Shown piece by piece: positions 25,784 through 33,957 of a stretch of DNA of 64,000 nt. The first letter of the stretch is position 1; each line of letters starts with the position of its first letter. The position numbers and the translations under genes are program-made. Source of the stretch: Rhodoferax ferrireducens (GTDB taxonomy: Bacteria; Pseudomonadota; Gammaproteobacteria; Burkholderiales; Burkholderiaceae_C); assembly GCF_003347515.1 (NCBI RefSeq), contig NZ_QEII01000315.1, positions 209,916-273,915 on the forward strand, in the 5' to 3' direction. Under the pieces are notes generated by a model that saw only the letters and a list, made by a program, of their open reading frames with translations, was not told where the DNA came from and ran no database searches.

Positions 25784-26516
25784 CCACCACCTCGCGCACC
25801 GCCGCCAGCTGCCGTCGCGACACGAAAAGCAATTCATCAATGCCATCGAGTCGCACGGCCCAGCCCTCGCCCTCCTCCGCGTCATAGTGCTTCTCCAGCG
25901 CGCGCACGGCGCGCCGGGCGATCAGGGCGTTGCGGTGAATGCGCATGAAGCGCGGCCTGAACTTCTCCTCCAGCTCACTCAAGGAGCCCTCCAGGATGTA
26001 GCTTTTGGTCTTCGTGCGCACGGTGATGTATTTCAGTTCGGCCTTGAGGTACAGGACTTGGGTCAGCGCCACCCGTTCGGTCCGGCCACGGTCCTGAATA
26101 ATCAACACTTCTTCAGGCAGATTAACCTCTAGCCCCCGTGTTGATTGCGCTAGCCGCTCCACTTTTTGTAGCGCCGCCTGCAATCGCTCCAGCCGCACCG
26201 GTTTGGTCAGGTAATCCACCGCTTCCAATTCGAAGGCATGCACGGCATGTTCGGCATAGGCCGTCACAAACACCACGGCGGGCGGATGGGGCAGTGCGCG
26301 CAGGGTCCGGGCCAGGGTCAGGCCGTCCGCGCCGGGCATGTGAATATCGATCAGCGCCACATCCACCGCTTGTCGTTGCAGCCACTCCACGGCCTGCGTG
26401 GCATTGGCGGCCTCGGCCTCGACGCTGGCCGCAGGCGCCGTGCAGTCCCCCAGCAGGGTGCGCAGCCGCGCGCGCGCCAAGGCTTCATCGTCGACGATCA
26501 ATACTTTCAAAGACAT
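25746..26516 (-). CDS. LytTR-family response regulator
   Basis: 256 residues from the ATG at 26516 (MSLKVLIVDDEALARARLRTLL). Receiver domain with acidic pocket VDDEA, phospho-Asp in VALIDIHMPGADG, Thr in VFVTAYAEHA and Lys in DYLTKPVRL. C-terminal LytTR DNA-binding domain (VLYLKAELKYITVRTKTKSYILEGSLSELEEKF, then FMRIHRNALIARRAVRALE). The linker (VERLAQSTRGLEVNLPEE) is encoded by a copy of the 42-bp repeat. It is paired with the kinase gene 31 nt upstream; the regulated gene is unknown. Confidence 0.93.
   Translation of the reverse strand: MSLKVLIVDDEALARARLRTLLGDCTAPAASVEAEAANATQAVEWLQRQAVDVALIDIHMPGADGLTLARTLRALPHPPAVVFVTAYAEHAVHAFELEAVDYLTKPVRLERLQAALQKVERLAQSTRGLEVNLPEEVLIIQDRGRTERVALTQVLYLKAELKYITVRTKTKSYILEGSLSELEEKFRPRFMRIHRNALIARRAVRALEKHYDAEEGEGWAVRLDGIDELLFVSRRQLAAVREVVANPYSVALPQSR
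26131..26172 (+). repeat. 42-bp dispersed repeat, copy 8 (response-regulator linker)
   Basis: Blocks: AGCCCCCGT, 6 nt, TGCGC, 4 nt, CGCTCC, 7 nt, GTAGC. Antisense to the gene; it encodes the linker between receiver and LytTR domains. Confidence 0.8.
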
Positions 26517-26547
26517 GGCGCACCTTCCATGATTATTTTTTCGATGT

Positions 26548-27597
26548 TCACGCCGGCACCTGGATGCGGACCTGAAAAACCCCGTCCTTGAGGCCACTCT
26601 GGAACTGGCCCTGCACATCGTGCAGCAGGTTCAGCCGGTCCCGCACGTTCATCAGCGCCAGCCCATTCCCGCGCTCGCCATGGCCCGCCGGCACGGTGTT
26701 GGTGACCTTGATGAGGACAGTCGATCCTCGCCGTTGCGTGGAGATCCTGATTTGCGCACCGTCAGCACTCGGCTCCACCCCATGCCGGACCGCGTTTTCC
26801 ACCAGCGGCTGCAACAGCAGGGGCGGCAGTCTGGCCACCGCAGCATTCGGGTCCAACGCCCACTCCACCTGGATGCGATCGCCAAACCGCACCGCCTCAA
26901 TCGCCAGATAGCGCTGCGCCAGGGCAATTTCCTCGGCCAGAGTGACAGACTCGCCCTGCTCCATCAGCGCATGGCGAAACAGATCACTCAAATCTTCCAG
27001 CAGCGCCTCGGCCTTGGCGGGCTCGGCGCGCACCAGGGCGATGGCGCTGTTGAGCGTGTTGAACAAAAAATGCGGGCGAATGCGCGCTTGCAGCTCACTC
27101 AGACGCGCCGCCGTGGCCGCCGGCGTTTTGCCCTTGGCCCGCAACACCAGCGCGGCGACCAGCGCTGCTGACAACAAGGCGCCACTGAAAGCACTGGCCA
27201 GCCAGGGCGACGGCTCCAACAAGCCCACCATGGACAACACGCCGCAGCCATACAGGCCCGCAACGGCGCCCAGGGCCACGCCCGCCGCCTGCTGGGCGAC
27301 CGAGTTCAGCCGCGCCAACACCTTTTTGAGGCTGCAGGCCGAGATCAGCCACACCAGCGTGGCGGGCAGAGCGCCCCCGGTGAGCAGGGACAGGCGGGTC
27401 AACCAGTCAAAGAAGGTGGATGCGCCAAACATGGCACCGACCGCCACCACCAGTTCGACAAACAGCACCGCCCGCAACACCACGCCCACCTGGCAGGCGT
27501 CGAACACCAGCACGCGTGCGGGTGGCGCCGACACGGGTGAATCAGGCGGATTGGGCGCCAGTTCCTGGAAGCCCGATAAAATTTGGGAGTCTTTCAT
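26548..27597 (-). CDS. LytS/YehU-type sensor histidine kinase
   Basis: 349 residues. Four to five hydrophobic segments fill the first about 150 residues (e.g. AVLFVELVVAVGAMF and LASAFSGALLSAALVAALVL). Then comes the His_kinase (PF06580) phospho-acceptor RIRPHFLFNTLNSAIALVRAEP, and an ATP-binding domain with PPLLLQPLVENAVRHGVEP and HGERGNGLALMNVRDRL. This class of kinase pairs with LytTR regulators, and such a gene follows. Signal sensed is unknown. Divergent from argH. Confidence 0.93.
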   Translation of the reverse strand: MKDSQILSGFQELAPNPPDSPVSAPPARVLVFDACQVGVVLRAVLFVELVVAVGAMFGASTFFDWLTRLSLLTGGALPATLVWLISACSLKKVLARLNSVAQQAAGVALGAVAGLYGCGVLSMVGLLEPSPWLASAFSGALLSAALVAALVLRAKGKTPAATAARLSELQARIRPHFLFNTLNSAIALVRAEPAKAEALLEDLSDLFRHALMEQGESVTLAEEIALAQRYLAIEAVRFGDRIQVEWALDPNAAVARLPPLLLQPLVENAVRHGVEPSADGAQIRISTQRRGSTVLIKVTNTVPAGHGERGNGLALMNVRDRLNLLHDVQGQFQSGLKDGVFQVRIQVPA

Positions 27598-27709
27598 TCA
27601 ACAGTGGGGCTCATATTCGACTTAGGTTCGATTCAGGCCCGATTATTGATGATCCGTTACCCCAACCCCCAACTCTTGGCCCGGCCTTCGTAAGCCGACA
27701 CCTATTTCC

Positions 27710-29161
27710 ATGCCACACAACCAATTCGACAAAAAATCAGAAGCCTGGTCTGCCCTCTTCTCCGAGCCCATGAGCGATCTGGTCAAGCGCTACACCTCCA
27801 GCGTGTTTTTTGACAAGCGGCTGTGGCAGGCCGACATCGCAGGCTCCCTGGCCCATGCCGAAATGCTGGCGGCGCAGAGAATCATCACGGGCGAGGACCA
27901 CAGCGCAATACAGACCGGCATGGCCACGATTGCCGCCGAGATCGAATCCGGCGCCTTCGAGTGGAAGCTTGATCTGGAAGACGTGCACCTCAACATCGAA
28001 GCCCGCCTGACGCAGCTGGTCGGCATTGCCGGCAAACGCCTGCACACCGGCCGCTCGCGCAACGACCAGGTCGCCACCGACGTACGCCTGTGGCTGCGCG
28101 GCGAGATTGACCTGATCAGCGGTCTGCTGACCGACCTGCAAAAAGCACTGATCGAAGTGGCCGAGAAAAATGTCGAAGTCATCCTGCCCGGCTTTACCCA
28201 TCTGCAGGTGGCGCAACCCATCAGCTTTGGCCACCACATGCTGGCCTATGTCGAAATGTTCAGCCGCGACGCCGAGCGCATGGGCGAGGTGCGCCGCCGC
28301 ACCAACCGCCTGCCGCTGGGCGCCGCCGCGCTGGCAGGCACCAGCTACCCGCTGGACCGCGAACGGGTCGCCAAAACGCTGGGCATGGTCGATGACAAAG
28401 GCCATCCCCAGGTCTGCCAGAACTCGCTGGACGCGGTGAGCGACCGCGACTTCGCCATCGAATTCACCGCCGCCGCCTCGTTGTGCATGGTGCACATCAG
28501 CCGCTTCAGCGAAGAACTGATTTTGTGGATGAGCCAGAACTTCGGCTTCATCCAGATCGCCGACCGTTTCACCACCGGCAGTTCCATCATGCCGCAGAAG
28601 AAAAACCCCGACGTGCCCGAGCTGGCGCGCGGCAAGACCGGCCGCGTGGTCGGCCATCTGATGGGCCTGATCACCCTGATGAAGGGCCAGCCGCTGGCCT
28701 ACAACAAGGACAACCAGGAAGACAAGGAGCCGCTGTTCGACACGGTGGACACGCTCAAGGACACCTTGCGCATCTTCGCCGAGATGGTCGGCGGCCAGCT
28801 CAACCCGGCCACCGGCGTCAAGGAAGGCGGCATCAACGTCAAACCCGAAGCCATGGAACGCGCCGCCCTCAAAGGCTACGCCACCGCCACCGATCTGGCG
28901 GACTACCTGGTGAAGAAAGGCCTGCCCTTCCGTGACGCGCACGAGACGGTGGCGCACGCCGTGAAAGCCGCCATCTCGCATCAGGTCGATCTGTCGGAAT
29001 TGCCGCTGGCCGTGTTGCAGCAGTTCAACCCGAACATTGAAAAAGACGTGTACGAGGTGCTGTCCTTGCGCGGCTCGCTCAATGCACGCGACATCCTGGG
29101 CGGTACGGCGCCAAATCAGGTGCGCACGCAGATTGCGCGACATTTGAAGCGGCTGGGCTGA
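27710..29161 (+). CDS. argH: Argininosuccinate lyase
   Basis: Final arginine-synthesis step: argininosuccinate to arginine and fumarate. 483 residues. Conserved GRSRNDQVATDVRLWLR, TVAHAVKAA near the C-terminus, and the fumarase-superfamily signature GSSIMPQKKNPDV with the catalytic Ser. N-terminus DLVKRYTSSVFFDKRLWQADIAGS is typical. A repeat copy lies just downstream. Confidence 0.98.
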   Translation: MPHNQFDKKSEAWSALFSEPMSDLVKRYTSSVFFDKRLWQADIAGSLAHAEMLAAQRIITGEDHSAIQTGMATIAAEIESGAFEWKLDLEDVHLNIEARLTQLVGIAGKRLHTGRSRNDQVATDVRLWLRGEIDLISGLLTDLQKALIEVAEKNVEVILPGFTHLQVAQPISFGHHMLAYVEMFSRDAERMGEVRRRTNRLPLGAAALAGTSYPLDRERVAKTLGMVDDKGHPQVCQNSLDAVSDRDFAIEFTAAASLCMVHISRFSEELILWMSQNFGFIQIADRFTTGSSIMPQKKNPDVPELARGKTGRVVGHLMGLITLMKGQPLAYNKDNQEDKEPLFDTVDTLKDTLRIFAEMVGGQLNPATGVKEGGINVKPEAMERAALKGYATATDLADYLVKKGLPFRDAHETVAHAVKAAISHQVDLSELPLAVLQQFNPNIEKDVYEVLSLRGSLNARDILGGTAPNQVRTQIARHLKRLG

Positions 29162-29197
29162 GGCGCTTGGCTGGAGCCATTGGAGAACACTTTAACT

Positions 29198-29239
29198 ACT
29201 ATTAATTAAATAGCTACTTGCGCAGAGAGCACGAGGGCT
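29198..29239 (-). repeat. 42-bp dispersed repeat, copy 9 (argH-GNAT gap)
   Basis: Minus-strand blocks: AGCCCTCGT, 6 nt, TGCGC, 4 nt, AGCTAT, 7 nt, ATAGT. Non-coding copy. On its 5' side the minus strand reads GCTATTTTGGCCTCC, a leading part partly shared with copies 3, 5 and 7. Confidence 0.85.
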
Positions 29240-29303
29240 GGAGGCCAAAATAGCTTATAAACAGCCCTAACCCAGCCCGGATCGACATGACTTGAGCCGC
29301 CAC

Positions 29304-29777
29304 ATGACTACCCGTATCCGCATTGCCACGCCCGAAGACGCCGACGCCGCATGTGAGGTGGTTCACCGCTCCATCTCCGAATGTTGCGCCGCCGATCACC
29401 ACAACGATCCGGCTTTGGTGCAAGCATGGCTCCACAACAAGACACCCGCGAATGTTCGAGCATGGCTCAACCAGCAAGACGCGTTTTCAGTGGTAGCTGA
29501 GGCCGAAGGCGTCGTTGTGGGGTTCGCAATGTCGTTACGTGACGAAGTCATGCTCTGCTACCTTATTCCTGAAGTTCGTTTCACGGGCGCCGGCAAGTCA
29601 ATGCTTCACGCCATGGAGGCCCACGCAACACAGGCAGGTTTCACCAGCTTGCGGTTGGAAAGTACTCGCACCGCCCAAGCGTTCTATGGTCGCAATGGTT
29701 TTTCGTTGTCAGCACCCGCCATCGTCGCGTTCGGTATGGAAGGCCAACCCATGGCGAAAACGATAGCGGCTCACTGA
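29304..29777 (+). CDS. GNAT-family N-acetyltransferase
   Basis: 157 residues from ATG 29304 (MTTRIRIATPEDADAACEVVHRSI). The GNAT core is visible as VVAEAEGVVVGFAMSLRDEVMLCYLIPEVRFTGAGKSMLHAMEAHATQAGFTSLRLEST, then AQAFYGRNGFS. The usual Q/RxxGxG/A acetyl-CoA loop is reduced to RFTGAGKS. Substrate unknown. It begins a small plus-strand run with the cupin and DUF1697 genes. Confidence 0.85.
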   Translation: MTTRIRIATPEDADAACEVVHRSISECCAADHHNDPALVQAWLHNKTPANVRAWLNQQDAFSVVAEAEGVVVGFAMSLRDEVMLCYLIPEVRFTGAGKSMLHAMEAHATQAGFTSLRLESTRTAQAFYGRNGFSLSAPAIVAFGMEGQPMAKTIAAH

Positions 29778-29834
29778 TGCCATAGCGCGAATGCAAAAAT
29801 CAGCATAAAAACACATCCACTAAGTCGATAACCC

Positions 29835-30131
29835 ATGAAAAGAACAAATCTTGGAGAACTGGCTGATCGACTTCCAGCGGCCTGGCAATCATCCATCGTC
29901 GGGAAGGCTGCGGGCGCAAACATCAAAGTGCTGCGCATGGATGGCGCGGTCTATCCAAACGAAGTCCATGAGTTCGACGAAGCGCTTCTTGTCATTGATG
30001 GACTGATGAACCTCGACTTTGCCGGTCAAGTCGTCAGCGTCAATGCCGGTGAACTCTTCCTTGTGCCGGCAGGCCAAGCCCATGCCGTCGCGAGTGGCAG
30101 CCACGGCACACTGGTCATCATTGATCAATGA
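29835..30131 (+). CDS. Small cupin-domain protein
   Basis: 98 residues. The double-stranded beta-helix pattern is seen as VHEFDEALLVIDGLMNLDFAGQVVSVNAGELFLVPAGQAHAVASGSHGTLVIID: a first cupin motif with His and Glu (VHEFDE) and a second PAGQAHAV with His. Single-domain cupins of this size have many roles; none can be assigned. It overlaps the next gene by 4 nt (ATGA). Confidence 0.85.
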   Translation: MKRTNLGELADRLPAAWQSSIVGKAAGANIKVLRMDGAVYPNEVHEFDEALLVIDGLMNLDFAGQVVSVNAGELFLVPAGQAHAVASGSHGTLVIIDQ

Positions 30132-30673
30132 CCACCTACGTCGCACTCCTGCGCGGCATCAATGTCTCGGGGAAGAACCCCATCCGCATGCCAGCGTTGC
30201 GTGACAGCGTTTCACGCCTGGGCTTTCGGGACGTTCAAGCTTATTTGCAAAGCGGAAATCTCGTTTTCCGCACCGACCAGAGCGATGTGGCCACGCTGGC
30301 CGCCAAAATCAAAACAAACATCACGCAGGATTTCGGGCATGAGGTTCCGGTTCTTCTGCTCTCGGCCCAAGACCTGGTGCTCATCGCCCACTCGAATCCC
30401 TTGTGGCCGAAATCGGGCGGTGAAGAGACGCTGTTTCACTGCACCTTTCTGTTTGAGCCAGTTTCACCGGCTGCCTTCAAGGCGCTCAAGCTGCCCGCGG
30501 TCGAGGGTGAGCGTGCGGTCCTCGTTGAGAGTGCCATCCTGCTGCACTGTCCGCACGGGTACGGCAGGACAAAATTGAACAACAGCTTTTTCGAGCGCGC
30601 GCTCGGCGTCCCTGCCACCACCAGAAACTGGCGCACGGTGCTCGCGCTGCAAGCGCTTTGCACGGTACCGTGA
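30128..30673 (+). CDS. DUF1697 family protein
   Basis: 181 residues. It begins TTYVALLRGINVSGKNPIRMPALRDSVSRLGF, with LQSGNLVF shortly after, and ends with KLNNSFFERALGVPATTRNWRTVLAL, the hallmark blocks of DUF1697. Family function is unknown. It is translationally coupled to the cupin gene. Confidence 0.9.
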   Translation: MTTYVALLRGINVSGKNPIRMPALRDSVSRLGFRDVQAYLQSGNLVFRTDQSDVATLAAKIKTNITQDFGHEVPVLLLSAQDLVLIAHSNPLWPKSGGEETLFHCTFLFEPVSPAAFKALKLPAVEGERAVLVESAILLHCPHGYGRTKLNNSFFERALGVPATTRNWRTVLALQALCTVP

Positions 30674-30694
30674 TCCAGATGAAAGGCCGCCCCA

Positions 30695-32347
30695 ATGTCA
30701 GCTGAATCCAATTCCGCCAGCGTGCGGGAGTTTCGCCAGGTCTTGCTATGGCCCTTGCGCCTGATGCCGGTGCGGGGTTCCGAGGGCCAGCACGCCAAAC
30801 CCTGGCAGCTGCTGGCGGACATGGGTGAGGCCTCACCCTGGCGCGAAGTGGTGGACGAATTCACCGGCGACAGCGGTCGTTTTCACGAACGCCACTACAA
30901 CGAATTTGTGACTTTTTTGCCCTATGTGCAGCGCTTCCTGTACGGCGAAGGACGCAGTCAAAAAGGCGGCACTGCGGCGGGTTCGCCGATGCGGGTGTTC
31001 AGGCGCAGTGACGTCAGCGCCGTGCGGGCGGTGCTGCGTCCCGGCGCGCCGCCGATCACGCTCGACATCGTCCATGTGGACCTTTATTTTTTTCTCGATC
31101 TGGATCTGGTGCTGCTCAATGTCGAGGTCAGCGCCCGCGACCTGACGCTGGCCCAGGCGCAGGAACTGCTGTACCGCTTTGGCCGCGGCTATCCTGCCGG
31201 CTGGGATGCGGATGGCCATGCGCAGCACTGCCTGTACAGCGCCGAGTGGCTGGACGCGACCGGGCAGGTACTGGCCGAATCCGATGCCAACCAGCGTGAC
31301 GTCTTCATGGCCCATGTCAGCAGCCGCCGCGCCCCGCGCATCGCCGCCCACTGGGCCTGGCTGCTGGAGCCTCTGGTGAGCGACCATTCCGAGCGGAGCG
31401 GGACCCTGCGCTATCGCCAGATCGAGTATTACCGCATGCCGCAACTGGCCTTTCTGGCGCTGGACAACCCGCGCGCGCTGAGCCGCAGCGACTTCATCCG
31501 CCTCGGTCTGGTGACCGGGGCGGCCGCGTCAAGCGACGAGGCCAGCCTGCCCTATGCCGAAGAGCACCTGGCCGACTTCGAAAAGCGCTATTGCTATGAC
31601 CGTTTTTGGAGCAACAGTGGTGCCGCGCCCAACACGCGTTATTTGTGCAGCGGCCATTCGCTGCTGGTGCTCGGTGATGCAAACAGCCCGTTTTATGTCT
31701 GTCGTGACCGGGGGGTGCTGGCGCAGTTCCGGCACCAGCATTTCCTGCTGTTCCTGATTGCGCATTTCCAGAAAGCGGCACTGCTGATGTTCTCGGACCG
31801 GCTGGCCGAAGCCCTGAAAGATCTGGACATTGCCGACGCCGGCAGCGTGCGTCGATTCAAACGCACGATACGCGACAGCTTTGCCGGCTTTCTGCGCTTC
31901 ACGCACCGCTACTGGTTCCATGAAGTGTCCGAACAGGCCCAGGTGCGCGCCCTGTTTCACATGTGCGCCAACCATCTCGGCCTGGACCCCTTGTACACGG
32001 AGGTCAAGGAGCGTATTGCCGAAATGAACCAGTATCTGGACGCTGACAGCCTGCGCCGTCAGGCCAACACCGTCGTGCGATTGACGGTGGTGACCATCTT
32101 TGGCCTGATCGGCACGGTGACCACGGGTTTCCTGGGCATGAATCTGCTGGCCGAGGCCGAGGCCCCGATGGGCCGCAAGCTGTGGATCTTCGTCATCGTG
32201 TTTGTGCTGACCACCACGCTGACCATTTACACCATGGTCAAGTCAAAACGCTTGTCGGACTTTCTGGACGTGCTCTCGGACGAACGCGCCAACGCCTGGC
32301 AGAAATTCAAGGCACTGGGACTGGTCTGGCGGCGCACGGGGGACTGA
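30695..32347 (+). CDS. CorA-like membrane protein with an enlarged N-terminal domain
   Basis: 550 residues. The last 130 residues carry two membrane helices (VVRLTVVTIFGLIGTVTTGFLGMNLL and LWIFVIVFVLTTTLTIYTMV) with GMN at the end of the first, the CorA selectivity signature; a helical stalk (LYTEVKERIAEMNQYLDADSLRRQ) precedes them. The first about 400 residues are about twice the size of a CorA soluble domain. A divalent-cation channel is the natural guess, but the second conserved loop of CorA is not obvious. It starts 21 nt after DUF1697. Confidence 0.75.
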   Translation: MSAESNSASVREFRQVLLWPLRLMPVRGSEGQHAKPWQLLADMGEASPWREVVDEFTGDSGRFHERHYNEFVTFLPYVQRFLYGEGRSQKGGTAAGSPMRVFRRSDVSAVRAVLRPGAPPITLDIVHVDLYFFLDLDLVLLNVEVSARDLTLAQAQELLYRFGRGYPAGWDADGHAQHCLYSAEWLDATGQVLAESDANQRDVFMAHVSSRRAPRIAAHWAWLLEPLVSDHSERSGTLRYRQIEYYRMPQLAFLALDNPRALSRSDFIRLGLVTGAAASSDEASLPYAEEHLADFEKRYCYDRFWSNSGAAPNTRYLCSGHSLLVLGDANSPFYVCRDRGVLAQFRHQHFLLFLIAHFQKAALLMFSDRLAEALKDLDIADAGSVRRFKRTIRDSFAGFLRFTHRYWFHEVSEQAQVRALFHMCANHLGLDPLYTEVKERIAEMNQYLDADSLRRQANTVVRLTVVTIFGLIGTVTTGFLGMNLLAEAEAPMGRKLWIFVIVFVLTTTLTIYTMVKSKRLSDFLDVLSDERANAWQKFKALGLVWRRTGD

Positions 32348-32393
32348 GGAATGCATGCAGTCCCAGGCAATTGCCTTGTCGCTGCCTTGTCGT

Positions 32394-33071
32394 TTACTTG
32401 TGCCCTCCGCCACCGCTATTTCCGCCGCCGTTTCCACCACCACCGCCACTATTTCCACCAGCACCACCTTTACCGCTGTTGGCGTGGGCCTGGCTGGCCT
32501 TTGCTGCGGCGTCAGCCTTGGCGACCCGCTCGGCCTTCGGACCCGCCTTGTCCGTTTTGGAGGCGCTCACCAGCGAACCCAGTTTGACGCCCATAGCGTT
32601 TGCGATCTGCCCCCAGCCCAGCCCGGCTTGCCGTTGCGCCAGAACGCCCGACATCGTCACCGGGCCTGTTGCAGTGGTCACCACACCACCGTTCAAAGCC
32701 GCAGCAAGTTGCGAGGGCGTGGGATCGGTGATGCCCTGCTTCGCCAAATCGGCCTTGGCCAGGGACAAGGCAATATTGATGTTGCCGTACGCGAGCTTGC
32801 CGGTCGCTGGCATGAATGAGGCCGAAGGCGTCGCGGCGCTACCGACCAGCGTGACCTCCGTGCCATCGCGCAGTCCGACGACCAGCGCGTCGGCATTGCT
32901 TGTCGACCCGGCCAGTGTGCTGTACTGAGCCGCCAGCTTGGTTGCCGGTGCACTGGATGTGCTGACGGTTGTCGTTGTGCCAATTTCTCCGGTCAGGGAG
33001 AAAGCCGGCATCCCGGTCAAAAGCAGCGCGCTGCCCGCAGCCAGAGCGAGAACAGTTTGTTTGAATGACAT
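32394..33071 (-). CDS. Exported Gly-rich protein of unknown function
   Basis: 225 residues from ATG 33071 (MSFKQTVLALAAGSALLLTGMPAFS), chosen because AGGAG lies 9 nt upstream. N-terminal signal peptide with cleavage near AFS. The mature part is Thr/Ser/Ala-rich with no motif I know; LGWGQIANAMGVKLG suggests a short helix. It ends in a basic Lys/Ala region and a Gly/Asn/Ser tail of repeated GGNSGGGG units, 35-40 residues long. Convergent with the CorA-like gene and divergent from the phasin gene. Confidence 0.75.
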   Translation of the reverse strand: MSFKQTVLALAAGSALLLTGMPAFSLTGEIGTTTTVSTSSAPATKLAAQYSTLAGSTSNADALVVGLRDGTEVTLVGSAATPSASFMPATGKLAYGNINIALSLAKADLAKQGITDPTPSQLAAALNGGVVTTATGPVTMSGVLAQRQAGLGWGQIANAMGVKLGSLVSASKTDKAGPKAERVAKADAAAKASQAHANSGKGGAGGNSGGGGGNGGGNSGGGGHK

Positions 33072-33213
33072 GAGGGAATACTCCTGCGAATAGGTAGCGA
33101 GGTAGCGGACATTCACTACGCTTTCATTCTAGGAACCCGGTGAACATCGGTCTGTCGGACAACAAGCCGCTGGCCCTATGCGTCCGTCTGGCTAGGCCAA
33201 CACCTCTAATAAT

Positions 33214-33228
33214 TGCTGCAATGCAACA
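33214..33228 (+). promoter_or_regulatory. Operator half 1 upstream of phasin, candidate PhaR site
   Basis: TGCTGCAATGCAACA, 15 bp; its reverse complement matches operator half 2 at 14 of 15 positions. It lies about 30 nt upstream of the -10 hexamer. TGC/GCA-rich dyads are the kind of site bound by the polyhydroxybutyrate regulator PhaR; the assignment is inference. Confidence 0.6.
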
Positions 33229-33257
33229 AAAAAGCTTCCCTACCGCCGAGTTGTCCC

Positions 33258-33263
33258 TATAAT
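33258..33263 (+). promoter_or_regulatory. phaP: -10 hexamer of the phasin promoter
   Basis: A perfect TATAAT between the two operator halves. No good -35 hexamer lies 17 nt upstream, so the promoter may be intrinsically weak or helped by a factor. The transcript would start near 33270, leaving a leader of about 80 nt. Confidence 0.6.
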
Positions 33264-33271
33264 TCACTACA

Positions 33272-33286
33272 TGTTGCACTGCAGCA
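33272..33286 (+). promoter_or_regulatory. Operator half 2 at the phasin transcription start
   Basis: TGTTGCACTGCAGCA, 15 bp, inverted relative to half 1 with one mismatch; centres are 58 bp apart. Placement just after the -10 hexamer would block initiation if bound, as expected for a repressor released by polyester granules. Confidence 0.6.
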
Positions 33287-33352
33287 TAAATAGCGGGACG
33301 CGGCTTTCTCTGAGCAGGCACCCGATTAGCCCCATCAATCAAGGAAACCGAA

Positions 33353-33898
33353 ATGAACAACACCGCCGAACAATTCATCGCAACGAACAAAGCCAACCTG
33401 CAAGCCCTGGAAGGTTTCACGACCCAGGCTTTTGCTGGCGTCGAAAAGCTGGTCGAACTGAACATGGCTGCCTCCAAGGCTGCCTTGGGTGAGTCCTTCA
33501 GCCATGTCCAAGCCGTTCTGGCTGTCAAAGATGCTAAGGATCTGGTGGCTCTGCAGTCTGGCTTGGTCAAGCCTCTGACCGAAAAATCAGCAGCCTATGC
33601 TCAGCATGTCCAGACGATTGTTACCGACAGCAGCGCAGAATTCACCAAAGCCGTCGAAGCCAAGACAGCCGAAGCACAAAAAGCATTTGGCGGCGTGCTG
33701 GAAAACCTGACCAAGAACGCACCCGCTGGCAGCGAATCCGCTGTCGCCGCTTTCAAGAACGCATTGACCGCTGGTCAAAATGCATTTGAGTCCGCTCAAA
33801 CGCAAGCCAAAAAGGCTCTGGAAACAGCGCAATCCAACTTCACCGCAACGGCCACGCAAGCCGCTGACGCAGTCAAGAAAGCTACCAAAGTAGCTTAA
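33353..33898 (+). CDS. phaP: Phasin, polyhydroxyalkanoate granule-associated protein
   Basis: Amphipathic protein coating polyhydroxyalkanoate granules. 181 residues, Ala/Lys/Glu-rich, almost entirely helical with few aromatic residues. The first half (QFIATNKANLQALEGFTTQAFAGVEKLVELNMAASKAALGE) is the phasin domain; the second half is an Ala-rich coiled coil ending ATATQAADAVKKATKVA. Paired operators upstream and a strong terminator downstream indicate a monocistronic gene with tight control. Confidence 0.95.
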   Translation: MNNTAEQFIATNKANLQALEGFTTQAFAGVEKLVELNMAASKAALGESFSHVQAVLAVKDAKDLVALQSGLVKPLTEKSAAYAQHVQTIVTDSSAEFTKAVEAKTAEAQKAFGGVLENLTKNAPAGSESAVAAFKNALTAGQNAFESAQTQAKKALETAQSNFTATATQAADAVKKATKVA

Positions 33899-33924
33899 TT
33901 GCCAACTGCCTCCGGGCAGTGACC

Positions 33925-33957
33925 CACAAACGGCACCTTCGGGTGCCGTTTGTGTTT
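33925..33957. terminator. Strong terminator after phasin
   Basis: 13-bp perfect stem (CACAAACGGCACC with its complement) closed by a TTCG tetraloop and followed by TTT. It ends the phasin transcript and, being symmetrical, may also end the convergent SPOR-gene transcript. Confidence 0.9.
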
